From contig DGRX01000008.1 in the NCBI GenBank assembly GCA_002391235.1, forward strand, positions 25,663 to 89,662: a stretch of DNA of 64,000 bases, read 5' to 3'. The translations under genes and the position numbers were made by a program. The notes under the pieces were generated by a model. It was not told where the DNA came from. It saw nothing but the letters and a program-made list of their open reading frames with translations, and searched no databases. Below, piece after piece: positions 23,458 to 31,812 of this stretch (position 1 is the stretch's first letter; the number at the start of each line of letters is the position of its first letter). This DNA is from Treponema sp. UBA4377. GTDB taxonomy: Bacteria > Spirochaetota > Spirochaetia > Treponematales > Treponemataceae.

Positions 23458-24443
23458 GCCTTTACCATTCCGTTCAAATCGGAAGCCTCAAATTAGACGG
23501 AAACCTCTTTTTGGCGCCGGTGGCCGGCTACAGCGACCGCGCCTTTAGGAGCGTTTGCGTCCGCGGCGGCGCAGCCTTTTGCTACACCGAGATGGTCAGC
23601 ATGGAAGCCCTTACCCGCGGAAGCGACAAAACCGCGCTTTTGATGCGCCGCGCTCCCAACGAAAAGGCCTACGCCGTCCAAATTTTCGGCGGAAACCCCG
23701 AGGTCATGCAAAAAGGCGCCAAAATGGTCTTGCAAGCCGCAAATTGCGAGCTGATTGACATCAATTGCGGCTGCCCGGTTCCCAAAATCATAAAAAGCGG
23801 CGCCGGCTCGGAATTGACCCGCAATCCCCAAAAGCTTTACCAAATCGCGTCCGCAGTGGTCCAAGCGGTTGAAGGAAAGGTTCCGGTCACCGTAAAGATT
23901 AGGAGCGGCTGGGACGCCCAAAACCTTACATGGAAAGAAGCCGCCGACGCCGCGATTCAGGCGGGCTGCGCGGCAATCACGATACACCCAAGAACCCGCG
24001 CGCAAGGCTACGAGGGCAAGGCCGACTGGAATATTTTGGCCGACCTTGTGAAGTTCGCAAATGGCCGCGTCCCGGTTTTTGGAAGCGGCGACGCCTTTAC
24101 GCCCGAAGAAGCCAAGCGCATGCTGGAGGAGACCGGCTGCGACGCTGTCATGTTCGCGCGCGGCGCGATGGGCCGGCCCTTTATCTTTAGGCAGACGCGG
24201 CAGCTTTTGGAAACAGGCGCCTACGAGCCTATTCCAATCCGCGAGTCAATCGAGGCCGGCTTTGAGGAATTGGACTTGCTGGCCGCCGACATCGGCGAAA
24301 AAGGCGCCTGCCTTGAAATGCGAAAGCGCTTTTGCGCCTACTCCAAGGGCGTTCCCGGCGTGGGGGAGCTGCGCCGCCGCATTGTCCAGGCCGAGAGCAA
24401 GGCCGACTACCGCGCCGCCTTCGCGCAGATTTTGCAAGGCTAA
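23454..24443 (+). CDS. dus: tRNA-dihydrouridine synthase
   Basis: A 329-residue FMN enzyme that reduces uridines in the tRNA D-loop. The conserved N-terminus LFLAPVAGYSDRAFR binds FMN; NCGCPVPKIIKSGAGS carries the catalytic Cys and active-site loop; IHPRTRAQGYEGKADW and GSGDAFTPEEAKRML are family signatures; the C-terminal helical domain is present. It resembles DusB. It overlaps tatD by 4 nt. Confidence 0.94.
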   Translation: MSLYHSVQIGSLKLDGNLFLAPVAGYSDRAFRSVCVRGGAAFCYTEMVSMEALTRGSDKTALLMRRAPNEKAYAVQIFGGNPEVMQKGAKMVLQAANCELIDINCGCPVPKIIKSGAGSELTRNPQKLYQIASAVVQAVEGKVPVTVKIRSGWDAQNLTWKEAADAAIQAGCAAITIHPRTRAQGYEGKADWNILADLVKFANGRVPVFGSGDAFTPEEAKRMLEETGCDAVMFARGAMGRPFIFRQTRQLLETGAYEPIPIRESIEAGFEELDLLAADIGEKGACLEMRKRFCAYSKGVPGVGELRRRIVQAESKADYRAAFAQILQG

Positions 24444-24509
24444 TTATTTTCCTAAAAAACGCCGAAAATAATAGCGGAGATTGACAGTAAGGGCGGAATT
24501 TGGTAAAAT
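24443..24509 (+). promoter_or_regulatory. Hairpin and promoter upstream of the M23 peptidase
   Basis: ATTATTTTC (24443-24451) and GAAAATAAT (24464-24472) form a hairpin after dus. Next comes a consensus promoter: TTGACA (24481-24486), 17 nt, TAAAAT (24504-24509), ending 7 nt before the ATG at 24517. No Shine-Dalgarno sequence is visible. Confidence 0.8.
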
Positions 24510-24516
24510 GGGAATA

Positions 24517-25527
24517 ATGGCTAAAAAGCGCGATTTATCTAAAATAATGTCAAAATCATTCTCAACCAAGCAGTCTTTTGGCGACAAACTGGCCGAGACC
24601 GCTTCTAAAATTTTTCATGTTTTTGACAACAAGCTTACGGTCATGATCGTTCCCCATGCCAAGGGAAAGGTAATGAATTTCCAGACCAATGTTTTTGCCA
24701 TGGTTTTGGGAATCGTAATCGCGCTTGGCGTTCTTCTTAGCTTTATTTTCTTCAATAAAAACGCCATCAATTCCAGCGCCGAAATCAGCCGCCTCTTTAC
24801 CGAGAACCGGCAGACAATGGCCAGCCTTGACGAGCTGCGCGACGAGAACAACAATCTTCTGCAGACAGCCAAGCGCTTCCAGTCTTCGCTAAACCAGTCC
24901 CTTTCGCTTTTGGGAATCGAAAGCCAAAGCGGCGCCTCAAACGCTCCGCTTGCGAACGGCGACCTTTCTTCCCTCTTTAGCATGGAAGAGTTGGCCACAG
25001 GAAGCGTCCGCGAGGCCGCCGACATCCGCCAGCTTACATCTTACTTGGAAGGCGCGGTTCAGCCGATTGAGCAAATCGGAAAGATGCTTGAGACGCAAAA
25101 TTCTTTGTTCAGCGACATTCCCAGCATTTGGCCTGTAAGAAGCGCCCAGCTGCACGTTTCGATGGGCTTTGGACCGATGGTCCACCCGATCACCGGCCAG
25201 TGGTATGTTCACAAGGGAATCGACCTTTCAACATGGCGCAGCGGCGACCCGATTCACGTGGCGGCCAACGGACAGGTCGTGACAGTCGCCTACGACATGG
25301 GTTACGGAAACAACGTAATCGTAAAGCACAAGCACGGCATTTACACCCGCTACGCTCACATGAACACGATCCGCGTCACCAAGGGCCAGTTTGTCTCCCA
25401 AGGCGACGTTATCGGAACGATTGGAAACACCGGCGTCACGACCGGCCCACACCTTCACTACGAAGTCCACATCGGAAGCGACGTAGTCGACCCCATCAAA
25501 TACCTTAACATAAAGGTTTCAAACTAA
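24517..25527 (+). CDS. Membrane-anchored M23 (LytM-type) peptidoglycan endopeptidase
   Basis: A 336-residue protein. A basic cytoplasmic tail, one transmembrane helix at about 60-80 (VFAMVLGIVIALGVLLSFIF), a coiled-coil stretch (about 88-135) and a C-terminal M23 domain from about 215. Zinc ligands are seen in VHKGIDL (HxxxD) and HLHYEV (HxH). The start is the ATG at 24517; the TTG at 24481 belongs to the -35 box. It is joined (1-nt overlap) to a bactofilin gene; this pairing is known from cell-shape systems in which bactofilin localises an M23 enzyme to sculpt helical cells. Confidence 0.93.
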   Translation: MAKKRDLSKIMSKSFSTKQSFGDKLAETASKIFHVFDNKLTVMIVPHAKGKVMNFQTNVFAMVLGIVIALGVLLSFIFFNKNAINSSAEISRLFTENRQTMASLDELRDENNNLLQTAKRFQSSLNQSLSLLGIESQSGASNAPLANGDLSSLFSMEELATGSVREAADIRQLTSYLEGAVQPIEQIGKMLETQNSLFSDIPSIWPVRSAQLHVSMGFGPMVHPITGQWYVHKGIDLSTWRSGDPIHVAANGQVVTVAYDMGYGNNVIVKHKHGIYTRYAHMNTIRVTKGQFVSQGDVIGTIGNTGVTTGPHLHYEVHIGSDVVDPIKYLNIKVSN

Positions 25528-25940
25528 TGGCCCTTCTTTCCGACGACATTTCAATTTGCACGATTGTCGGAGCGGGTTCCGCGTTTTCTGGAGACATGCG
25601 CGTTAACGGCGCGATGATGATTGACGGCGACGTTGACGGAGATTTGGAAGTCAGCGGAAATTTAATCGTCGGCGAAAAAGCCCGAGTCCGCGGAAACATC
25701 AACGCAAAGAGCGCCGTCATAAGCGGAATTGTTTTGGGTGACATCAACGCTCCCGAAGGAATAAGGCTTACGGAGACTTCAACTGTTTTGGGCGACATCG
25801 CGACCCATCGTTTGCAAATCGCCAATGGAGTGGTTTTTCACGGCCACTGCATCGCGTTGAGCGACGAAGACCTTTTTGAAAAGGAAGCGGTCAAGCAGCG
25901 CCAGTTGCGTCAAATCAAGAGCAAGACAATCATTAAATGA
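25527..25940 (+). CDS. Bactofilin (polymer-forming cytoskeletal protein)
   Basis: A 137-residue protein. Short N-terminal tail, then the bactofilin beta-helix with repeating GDMRVNGAMMIDGDVDGDLE and GNLIVGEKARVRGNINAKSA turns (residues about 15-105), and a charged C-terminal tail (KQRQLRQIKSKTIIK). Bactofilins polymerise without nucleotide and scaffold cell-wall enzymes. The start overlaps the M23 stop (TAATG), consistent with coupled synthesis and a joint role in cell shape. It overlaps yaaR by 4 nt. Confidence 0.94.
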   Translation: MALLSDDISICTIVGAGSAFSGDMRVNGAMMIDGDVDGDLEVSGNLIVGEKARVRGNINAKSAVISGIVLGDINAPEGIRLTETSTVLGDIATHRLQIANGVVFHGHCIALSDEDLFEKEAVKQRQLRQIKSKTIIK

Positions 25941-26476
25941 ATTCGATAGATCCAACAAGCAACGGATTGTATTACAACGCGACCCAGGCTGCGGCCAGCC
26001 AAGCCGCCGCGCAAGCGGCTCAAAAAAACGAAAAAGAAAAATCCGTAAAAAAGCCGGCCTTTGCTTCTATGGTGAACAAGCGGCAAGAGGAAAACCTTTT
26101 GGCCAGCCAGGGCCTTCCGCCTGAGATTGCGGGGCTTAGCCAAGAGGACGCGCTTGTTTGGCTTAAGGACCAATTGGACATGGCGGGCGACGCTCTTAGC
26201 GAAAACGCGAGCGGGCAAAATCTTGACAATTATAAAAAGGCTGTCAGCCAGTTTATCAAGTTCATGCAAAAAAACAATTTTGTTTTAGAGGAACATAAGC
26301 GCGCCGGCAGGACCAGGACAGGCAAGAAAAAAGATCCCTTGGTTTTAATTCAGACAATCGACAAAAAGCTTGAACAGCTTAATTACGAGATTTGGTACAA
26401 CCATTTGGACAAGCTTAAGCTTCTTGAAAAAATTCACGAAATAAACGGCCTTGTTGTAGACTTGACCGTCGCTTAG
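25937..26476 (+). CDS. yaaR: YaaR-family protein (DUF327)
   Basis: A 179-residue cytoplasmic protein. A low-complexity Ala/Gln N-terminus (QAAASQAAAQAAQK) is followed by the helical YaaR domain, including LDNYKKAVSQFIKFMQKNNF and DKKLEQLNYEIWYNHLDKLKLLEKIHEINGL near the C-terminus. In Bacillus subtilis yaaR lies close to yaaT (ricT); here the RicT-like gene is the next one, so the association is conserved without holB in between. The function is unknown. Confidence 0.85.
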   Translation: MNSIDPTSNGLYYNATQAAASQAAAQAAQKNEKEKSVKKPAFASMVNKRQEENLLASQGLPPEIAGLSQEDALVWLKDQLDMAGDALSENASGQNLDNYKKAVSQFIKFMQKNNFVLEEHKRAGRTRTGKKKDPLVLIQTIDKKLEQLNYEIWYNHLDKLKLLEKIHEINGLVVDLTVA

Positions 26477-26505
26477 TTTAATAATAAAATAGAAAAAGGT
26501 TTTAT

Positions 26506-27423
26506 ATGAGCGATATTTTTGAAAACGACATAGATGAGGAAAACGAAGATCTTTCCCAGTTGGAAGACGACAACGAAGAAATCTCCAGCGGGGAAGAGTA
26601 TTCTTCCAATGAGCCGCTTTACGCCTTGCGCTTGGATTATTCGCGCGAGGGAGTTTTTGCCAAGCAGGGAAATTTCAAGCTGGAACCCGGCGACGCGGTA
26701 ATCATTCCGACGCGCTACGGCAAGGACTTGGCGCGCGTTTTGGGAAAGGCGGCCGGACCTGTTGGAATAAAAAAGGACGACATAATTCAAATTGACCGCA
26801 AGGCCAGCCACGACGACCTTAGCCGCGCCGCCGAGCTTAAGGAAAAAGAAGTCGGCGCCTTTAAGGTTTTTCAGGAAAAGGTCGCCGCCCGCAAGCTTAA
26901 TATGAAACTGATTGGCGCGCACTTTTTGGTTGACGAGCCAAAGGCTTTGTTTTTCTTTAGCGCGGACCAGCGCGTCGATTTTAGGGAATTGGTAAAAGAC
27001 TTGGTAAGCGTTTTTAAAATGCGAATCGAGTTGCGCCAGATAGGCGTCCGCGACGAGTCTAGGATTACCGGCGGCTTGGGAATTTGCGGCCGCCCTTATT
27101 GCTGCCACGCCATCAGCGACAAGCTGCGACCTGTTTCAATAAGAATGGCAAAGGACCAAAACCTTTCTTTAAACTCGATGAAAATTTCGGGCCAATGCGG
27201 CCGCCTTTTGTGCTGCCTTTCCTACGAGTACGACTTTTATTCAGACGCGCGCAAAAAGCTTCCCAACGAAGGAACCCGCATTTTTTACGACGGAACGAAT
27301 TTTAGGATTACGGAAATCAATCCTTTAAGCTCTATGATTAAGCTTTACGGAGAGGACGGCCGCATTATCGAGATTAACGCCAGCCGCTTTGTAAAGGAAA
27401 ACAATCGCTGGAAAATCAACTGA
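26506..27423 (+). CDS. ricT: PSP1-domain protein, RicT/YaaT family
   Basis: A 305-residue protein. A strongly acidic N-terminal 40 residues precede the PSP1 region (about 45-300). Two Cys clusters, GICGRPYCCH and GQCGRLLCCLSYEYD, match the conserved cysteines of the family; in B. subtilis RicT works with RicA and RicF as an Fe-S complex that promotes mRNA maturation. RBS AAAAAGG lies 6 nt upstream. The 3' end overlaps the convergent methyltransferase by 8 nt. RicA/RicF are not seen in the window. Confidence 0.92.
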   Translation: MSDIFENDIDEENEDLSQLEDDNEEISSGEEYSSNEPLYALRLDYSREGVFAKQGNFKLEPGDAVIIPTRYGKDLARVLGKAAGPVGIKKDDIIQIDRKASHDDLSRAAELKEKEVGAFKVFQEKVAARKLNMKLIGAHFLVDEPKALFFFSADQRVDFRELVKDLVSVFKMRIELRQIGVRDESRITGGLGICGRPYCCHAISDKLRPVSIRMAKDQNLSLNSMKISGQCGRLLCCLSYEYDFYSDARKKLPNEGTRIFYDGTNFRITEINPLSSMIKLYGEDGRIIEINASRFVKENNRWKIN

Positions 27424-28144
27424 TTACGGCCAGCAAATAGTCCGAGTCGTCAAAGGCAGTCAAGCCGTCAAAGCCGCTAAAGAATTGAACGTTCTTAAAG
27501 CCCGCGTCCCTGGAAAAATCTTGTATCTCTGATTTTTTTAACGGATAAATTTTTGTGTCCTCAAACACGGGCACGGACTTGCCGTTTTTTTCCAGCGAGC
27601 TGTCAAAGTTAAAGGAACCGTCGCTTAGCCGTGAAATCGACCGTTTGTAGCGGACGCGGGCGCTGGTCAGTTCCGGCAAAACGGATTTTGGAGCGGAGCC
27701 AAAGCGGTCAAAATTGTAAAGCTGCAGGACAACGATTCCGCCGTCGGACAAAAGCTCCTTGCAGTCAAAGAAGAACTTTCGCATTAAGGTTTTGTCGCGG
27801 ATAAAAATGACGCGGCTGTTAAGGCAAGAAATTATGTTGTAGAATTTTTTGCCTAAAAAGCGGGTCATTTCCAAGGTGGACATTTGAAAGTAGCGGACGG
27901 ACATCAATTGGTTTCGGTATTTTAGGTTGGCGGATTCCAAAAGCTCGCGCATTGTCTCTAGGCCGGTAACGTCCACCGCGTTTTTGGCCAAGCGGTGGCA
28001 CAAAACTCCCGTTCCGCAGCCGATGCTGAGCAATTTTGCCGGATGAGGATACTTTTGTATCAAAGTCTCGTAGAACGTCTGTTGCGCCAGCGTGACAGGA
28101 TACAATTCATCGTAATATTCAACCAAATTTTTAATTGATTCCAT
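27416..28144 (-). CDS. SAM-dependent methyltransferase
   Basis: A 242-residue class I methyltransferase. Motif I LLSIGCGTGVLCHRLA is near residue 48, motif II LETMRELLESAN, and the post-III region GGIVVLQLYNFDRFG. The substrate cannot be told. Start at 28144: the promoter TTGCGT (28178-28183), 17 nt, TATAAT (28155-28160) ends 10 nt before it and there is no Shine-Dalgarno sequence. A longer open frame upstream runs through the promoter and an intergenic palindrome. Confidence 0.85.
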   Translation of the reverse strand: MESIKNLVEYYDELYPVTLAQQTFYETLIQKYPHPAKLLSIGCGTGVLCHRLAKNAVDVTGLETMRELLESANLKYRNQLMSVRYFQMSTLEMTRFLGKKFYNIISCLNSRVIFIRDKTLMRKFFFDCKELLSDGGIVVLQLYNFDRFGSAPKSVLPELTSARVRYKRSISRLSDGSFNFDSSLEKNGKSVPVFEDTKIYPLKKSEIQDFSRDAGFKNVQFFSGFDGLTAFDDSDYLLAVIS

Positions 28145-28154
28145 TTTGCCTATA

Positions 28155-28183
28155 ATTATAAACCCAAAATGGAAATAACGCAA
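28155..28183 (-). promoter_or_regulatory. Promoter of the methyltransferase gene
   Basis: TTGCGT, 17-nt spacer, TATAAT; only 10 nt separate the -10 from the ATG, predicting a leader of about 3 nt. Confidence 0.75.
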
Positions 28184-28185
28184 GG

Positions 28186-28368
28186 AAAAAAACGGCTGAA
28201 AAGCGCGGCTTCCAGTCGCGGACGGCATTGCGAAACCGCTCGATATCGTCGCTACACGCTGTTTGCGCTTGAAACCATTAAACGCTGCCGCTTGCGCGGC
28301 AGGCGCAAACAGAGTGTTTTCGCAATGTCGTCCGCTCCTTCGCGCCGCGCTTTTCAGCCGTTTTTTTT
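28186..28368. repeat. 183-bp four-tier nested palindrome
   Basis: Outer stem: A7 plus CGGCTGAAAAGCGCGGC (28193-28209) pairs with GCCGCGCTTTTCAGCCG (28344-28360) plus T8. Second stem: 28218-28235 with 28318-28335 (17 of 18). Third: CTGTTTGCGC (28259-28268) with GCGCAAACAG (28303-28312). Fourth: CTGCCGC-TTGC-GCGGCAG (28285-28302). T-runs end the stem on both strands, so it can end transcription of the gene at 28403 (minus), but it is far larger than a terminator. Confidence 0.8.
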
Positions 28369-28402
28369 GAGAAAAGGGGTGGCGTCCAAGGAACGCGGCC
28401 GC

Positions 28403-28699
28403 CTAGATTTTTTCTAATTTTTTTGCCTTGACAAAGAAGACTTTCACGCCTTCGTCGGGGAACTGCTTTTTTACGGCCTTAATCACGGCCTTGACCTTGC
28501 TTGCGTCCGATTTTTCGATGTAGGCAAAGAGCGCGAAGTTCACTTCGGGCCAACTGGAAGTTCCCAGCTTGTAGCCGGCCTTTCCGCGTCCGTGAACCAG
28601 CGGAATCAGCGTGTACAAAAAGTCGGGGATGTTTTCTTCCAGCGTCTCTATGATGTCGTCCTGAACCGATTGGTTCGCGATGATTTCAACTCGATACAT
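28403..28699 (-). CDS. PII-like RND-transporter-associated protein (PG0541 type)
   Basis: A 98-residue protein starting at 28699 behind AGAGGT (the longer frame upstream overlaps the RND gene). MYRVEIIANQSVQDDIIETL, YTLIPLVHGRGKAGYKLGTS and the ferredoxin-like beta-alpha-beta pattern resemble the small PII-like proteins found next to RND pumps in Bacteroidetes and spirochaetes. A regulatory role on the pump is inference. It begins 9 nt after the RND stop and is the last gene of the efflux operon. Confidence 0.75.
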   Translation of the reverse strand: MYRVEIIANQSVQDDIIETLEENIPDFLYTLIPLVHGRGKAGYKLGTSSWPEVNFALFAYIEKSDASKVKAVIKAVKKQFPDEGVKVFFVKAKKLEKI

Positions 28700-28707
28700 T
28701 ATGACCT

Positions 28708-31700
28708 CTATTCTGTCAAAAATACCTTGATGCGGCTCTTTTTTGTTTTCTTTTCCTTCATAATCAGTGAGTACAAAACCGGAATGAAGAAAAGCGTGAT
28801 GAAGGTGGAGCTTGTCAAGCCGCCGACAACCGCCACGCCAATCGGCTGGACCATGCCGGCGCTTCCGCTTGAGGCGAAGCACATCGGAAGCATTCCCAAA
28901 ATCGTCGTCAGCGTTGTCATCAAGACCGGGCGCAGGCGGCTTGAGCCGGCTTCAAGGCAGGCGTCATGCATTTTTAGGCCGCGGTCAAGAAGGAGGTTTG
29001 TGTAGTCAACCAAAATGATTCCGTTGTTGACGACGATTCCAACCAGCATGATTAGGCCCACCGCGCTCATCATCGAAATCGCCTGGCCCGAGATTTTGTA
29101 AATCGCGACGACTCCGATCACCAAGAAGGGAATCGTGCAAAGGTTTATGAAGGGAGCCTTGAAGCTTTCGTAAGTTCCGGCCATGACGCCAAAGACCAAA
29201 AGGATCGCCATCAAGATGATTCCCGCGTAGGCCTTGCCTTGGTCCTGCATGTCCTTCCACGCGCCTTCGTAGGAGACGCTTATGTTGTCGGGAATGATGA
29301 AGGAGTCGGAGATTCCCTTTTTGATTTTGTTTTCGACTTCGTAGGCGTTGACTTCGCTTGTGAGGTTTGCGCTGATTGTGACGACGCGCGTTTGGTTTTC
29401 GCGCTTGATTGTGACAGGCCCCAAGCCTTTTACGACGCGCGCGAAATTTGCCACGCTGACTTTTCCCGCGCTTCCCTTTACGTAAATCTGCTCCAAGTCG
29501 GTGACGGACTTTCTGTCGCCGCCCTCGTACATCAAGACAACCGAATATTCTTTTCCGGCCTTGCGGTAGGTGGTGGCCGTCACGCCGTTAATCGCGTAGT
29601 TGATTTCGCGCGCGACGGTCGTGACGTCAACGCCAAAGGAGTAGGCGCGGTCGCGGTCGATTTCGACTTCGATTTCAGGAACGCCTTCCTCGGTGTCTAC
29701 GGAAGGCTCGCCCAAGTCGCTTATGCCGTCCATCACGTCGCGGATTTTTCCGGCGTATTTTATGGCCGAGTCAAGGTCGTCGCTTCGCAATTTGATTACG
29801 ATGTCGCTTCCGGTCATTTGGCCTCTAAAGCCTTGGCTGAACGAAAAGCGCGCTCCGGCAAAGTCGTTGAAGTGGGCGCGAAGTTTTCTTTGTATGTCCT
29901 CCGCCTTGTCGATTTGCTCTTCGCTTTTGGGAAGCTGGATTTGAATCGTTCCCCTGTAGGCGGTGGCGTTGTGCGAGCCGGTTCCGATGCTGGTGATGAT
30001 TGTCGTGTAGCCTTTGACTTCCTTTTTGCAAATCTCTTCAAGCTCGGCCATGACGGCGGCGGTTGAGTCGAGCGTAGTTCCAATCGGAAGGTTCACGTTG
30101 AGCGAAACGCTGTCGTCGCGGCCGTTTGGCATCATGTTGATTGTCATCGTCGGGATGAAGGCGAATGCCGTGATCAGCGTTACCACGCAAACGGTGACTG
30201 TTATCGCGCGGTGGGTTAGGGCCGCGTCCAGAGCCTTTTTGTAAACGGCGGTCAATGCGTTCATCGGAACGTCAAGCAGCGCGTAAAGCTTTTTTAGGAT
30301 TTTTGACTTTACGGGCTTTTCATTTCTGTTTGAAAGCGGAAGGAATTTTCCGGCCAAAACCGGCACCAAGAAAATTGCGACAAAGAGCGACGACATCAGC
30401 GCGATTACGACGGTGAAAATTATTCCCTTGAACATTTGGCCCATCATTCCCAATTCCTTCATGTAAAAAAGGAAGGGAACGAATACGCAGATTGTAGTCA
30501 AGTTTCCGCTGGTGACTGACATGACCATTTCGCTTGAACCGAGTTCCGCCGAAACCAAAGGCTTGGCTCCGCGCGAACGGTAAACGTAAATGTTTTCTAT
30601 CATTACGATTGACGCGTCGACAATCATTCCGACGCCAAGAATCAAGCCGGTGAGCGTCATCATGTTGAGCGTAAGGCCGGCGAAGTTCATGCAGAGCATC
30701 GTGATGATGATTGAAAGCGGAATTGAAATCGCGATGATGATTGTGCTCTTGAAATTTTTTAGGAAGAGGAACAAAATCAAGACCGCCAAAATCAAACCCT
30801 GCATCGCGCTTTCCAAAAGCGTGTTGATTGTGTCGCGGATTGAGTCGGTGGTGTCCCAAACGATTTGCATCGACATGTCGCCGGGGAGAATTTCTTGTAT
30901 CTCGTCAAGCTTTTTGTAAACCGCGTTGGCCACCGTGACGCTGTTCTTTCCCGACTGCTTTGTGACGCTGATGTAAACGCCGGGCTGGCCGTTGATCAAA
31001 ACTTCGTTGGACTTGTCGCGGTAGCCAAGGTAGGCTTTTCCGATGTCGGCAAGGCGGACGATGTAGCCGTTCCTTGTCGTGATTACGGTGGAATTGATTT
31101 GCTCCACGCTTGCGAATTCGCCGGTCGTCCTGATCGTGTAGTCGTAAAAGCCTTCGGTGATTTTTCCGCCGCCCAATTCCAGGTTTTGGCGCGAAAGCGC
31201 GGAAGAGACTTCGGTAATCGTTATGCCGTAGGCGGACAAGCGGTTTTGCGAAAGGTCGACGCGGACGATTTTGTCGCGCCCGCCGTAAACGCTCGCTTCG
31301 GCAACGCCGTCGGTTTGCTCGATCAAGTCGGTGATTGTGTTGTCCGCGATTTCGCGCAATTCGTTGCGGTCGCGGTTTCCGTTGACCGCGATGCGCATGA
31401 TCGGCATGGAGTTGCTGTCCATCTTAAAGATTGAAGGCGTTCCGGCGTCGTCGGGAAGGCTTCGGACAACGCGGTCTATTTTGTCGCGCACGTTGTTGGT
31501 GGCGATGTCAAGGTCGGTTCCGTAGTTGAACTCAAGCGAAATGCTGGAGCGGCCTTCCGAAGAAGTGCTGGTGATTTTTTTAAGGCCGGTCACGCTTACA
31601 AGCTGCGACTCCAAAAGCTTTGTGACGGATTTTTCGACTGACTCAGGGCCTGCGTTTTGGTAGGTCGTGCTGATGTTGAGGTAAGGATAGTCTACGTCCG

Positions 31701-31812
31701 GCATGAGGCTTATCGAAACGTTCTTTAACGTGAAGAGGCCCATGATTCCCAAAAGGACAAAGACAATCAGCGTGAGGACGGGATGGCGCAGCGTTGTTTT
31801 TGTTATGCTCAT
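28708..31812 (-). CDS. RND-family efflux transporter, inner-membrane subunit
   Basis: A 1034-residue AcrB/MexB-like (HAE1) pump. TM1 at about 13-30, the porter-domain loop, TM2-TM6 at about 335-480 including LILGVGMIVDASIVMIENIY with the conserved acidic proton-relay Asp, a second large loop, and TM8-12 at about 865-1020 with VVNNGIILVDYTNLL and GSSRLRPVLMTTLTTILGM. All domains are intact and the length is typical. It overlaps the adaptor gene by 4 nt. The substrate (drug, bile salt or lipid) cannot be told. Confidence 0.95.
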   Translation of the reverse strand: MSITKTTLRHPVLTLIVFVLLGIMGLFTLKNVSISLMPDVDYPYLNISTTYQNAGPESVEKSVTKLLESQLVSVTGLKKITSTSSEGRSSISLEFNYGTDLDIATNNVRDKIDRVVRSLPDDAGTPSIFKMDSNSMPIMRIAVNGNRDRNELREIADNTITDLIEQTDGVAEASVYGGRDKIVRVDLSQNRLSAYGITITEVSSALSRQNLELGGGKITEGFYDYTIRTTGEFASVEQINSTVITTRNGYIVRLADIGKAYLGYRDKSNEVLINGQPGVYISVTKQSGKNSVTVANAVYKKLDEIQEILPGDMSMQIVWDTTDSIRDTINTLLESAMQGLILAVLILFLFLKNFKSTIIIAISIPLSIIITMLCMNFAGLTLNMMTLTGLILGVGMIVDASIVMIENIYVYRSRGAKPLVSAELGSSEMVMSVTSGNLTTICVFVPFLFYMKELGMMGQMFKGIIFTVVIALMSSLFVAIFLVPVLAGKFLPLSNRNEKPVKSKILKKLYALLDVPMNALTAVYKKALDAALTHRAITVTVCVVTLITAFAFIPTMTINMMPNGRDDSVSLNVNLPIGTTLDSTAAVMAELEEICKKEVKGYTTIITSIGTGSHNATAYRGTIQIQLPKSEEQIDKAEDIQRKLRAHFNDFAGARFSFSQGFRGQMTGSDIVIKLRSDDLDSAIKYAGKIRDVMDGISDLGEPSVDTEEGVPEIEVEIDRDRAYSFGVDVTTVAREINYAINGVTATTYRKAGKEYSVVLMYEGGDRKSVTDLEQIYVKGSAGKVSVANFARVVKGLGPVTIKRENQTRVVTISANLTSEVNAYEVENKIKKGISDSFIIPDNISVSYEGAWKDMQDQGKAYAGIILMAILLVFGVMAGTYESFKAPFINLCTIPFLVIGVVAIYKISGQAISMMSAVGLIMLVGIVVNNGIILVDYTNLLLDRGLKMHDACLEAGSSRLRPVLMTTLTTILGMLPMCFASSGSAGMVQPIGVAVVGGLTSSTFITLFFIPVLYSLIMKEKKTKKSRIKVFLTE

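Noticed and set aside
24481..24516. TTG start for the M23 peptidase adding 12 residues
   Set aside because: The TTG is the first triplet of a consensus TTGACA -35 box and the -10 lies between it and the ATG at 24517.
29239..30066. Long open frame (275 codons) antisense to the RND transporter
   Set aside because: It mirrors the codon structure of the well-conserved RND gene, has no RBS and no recognisable protein features.
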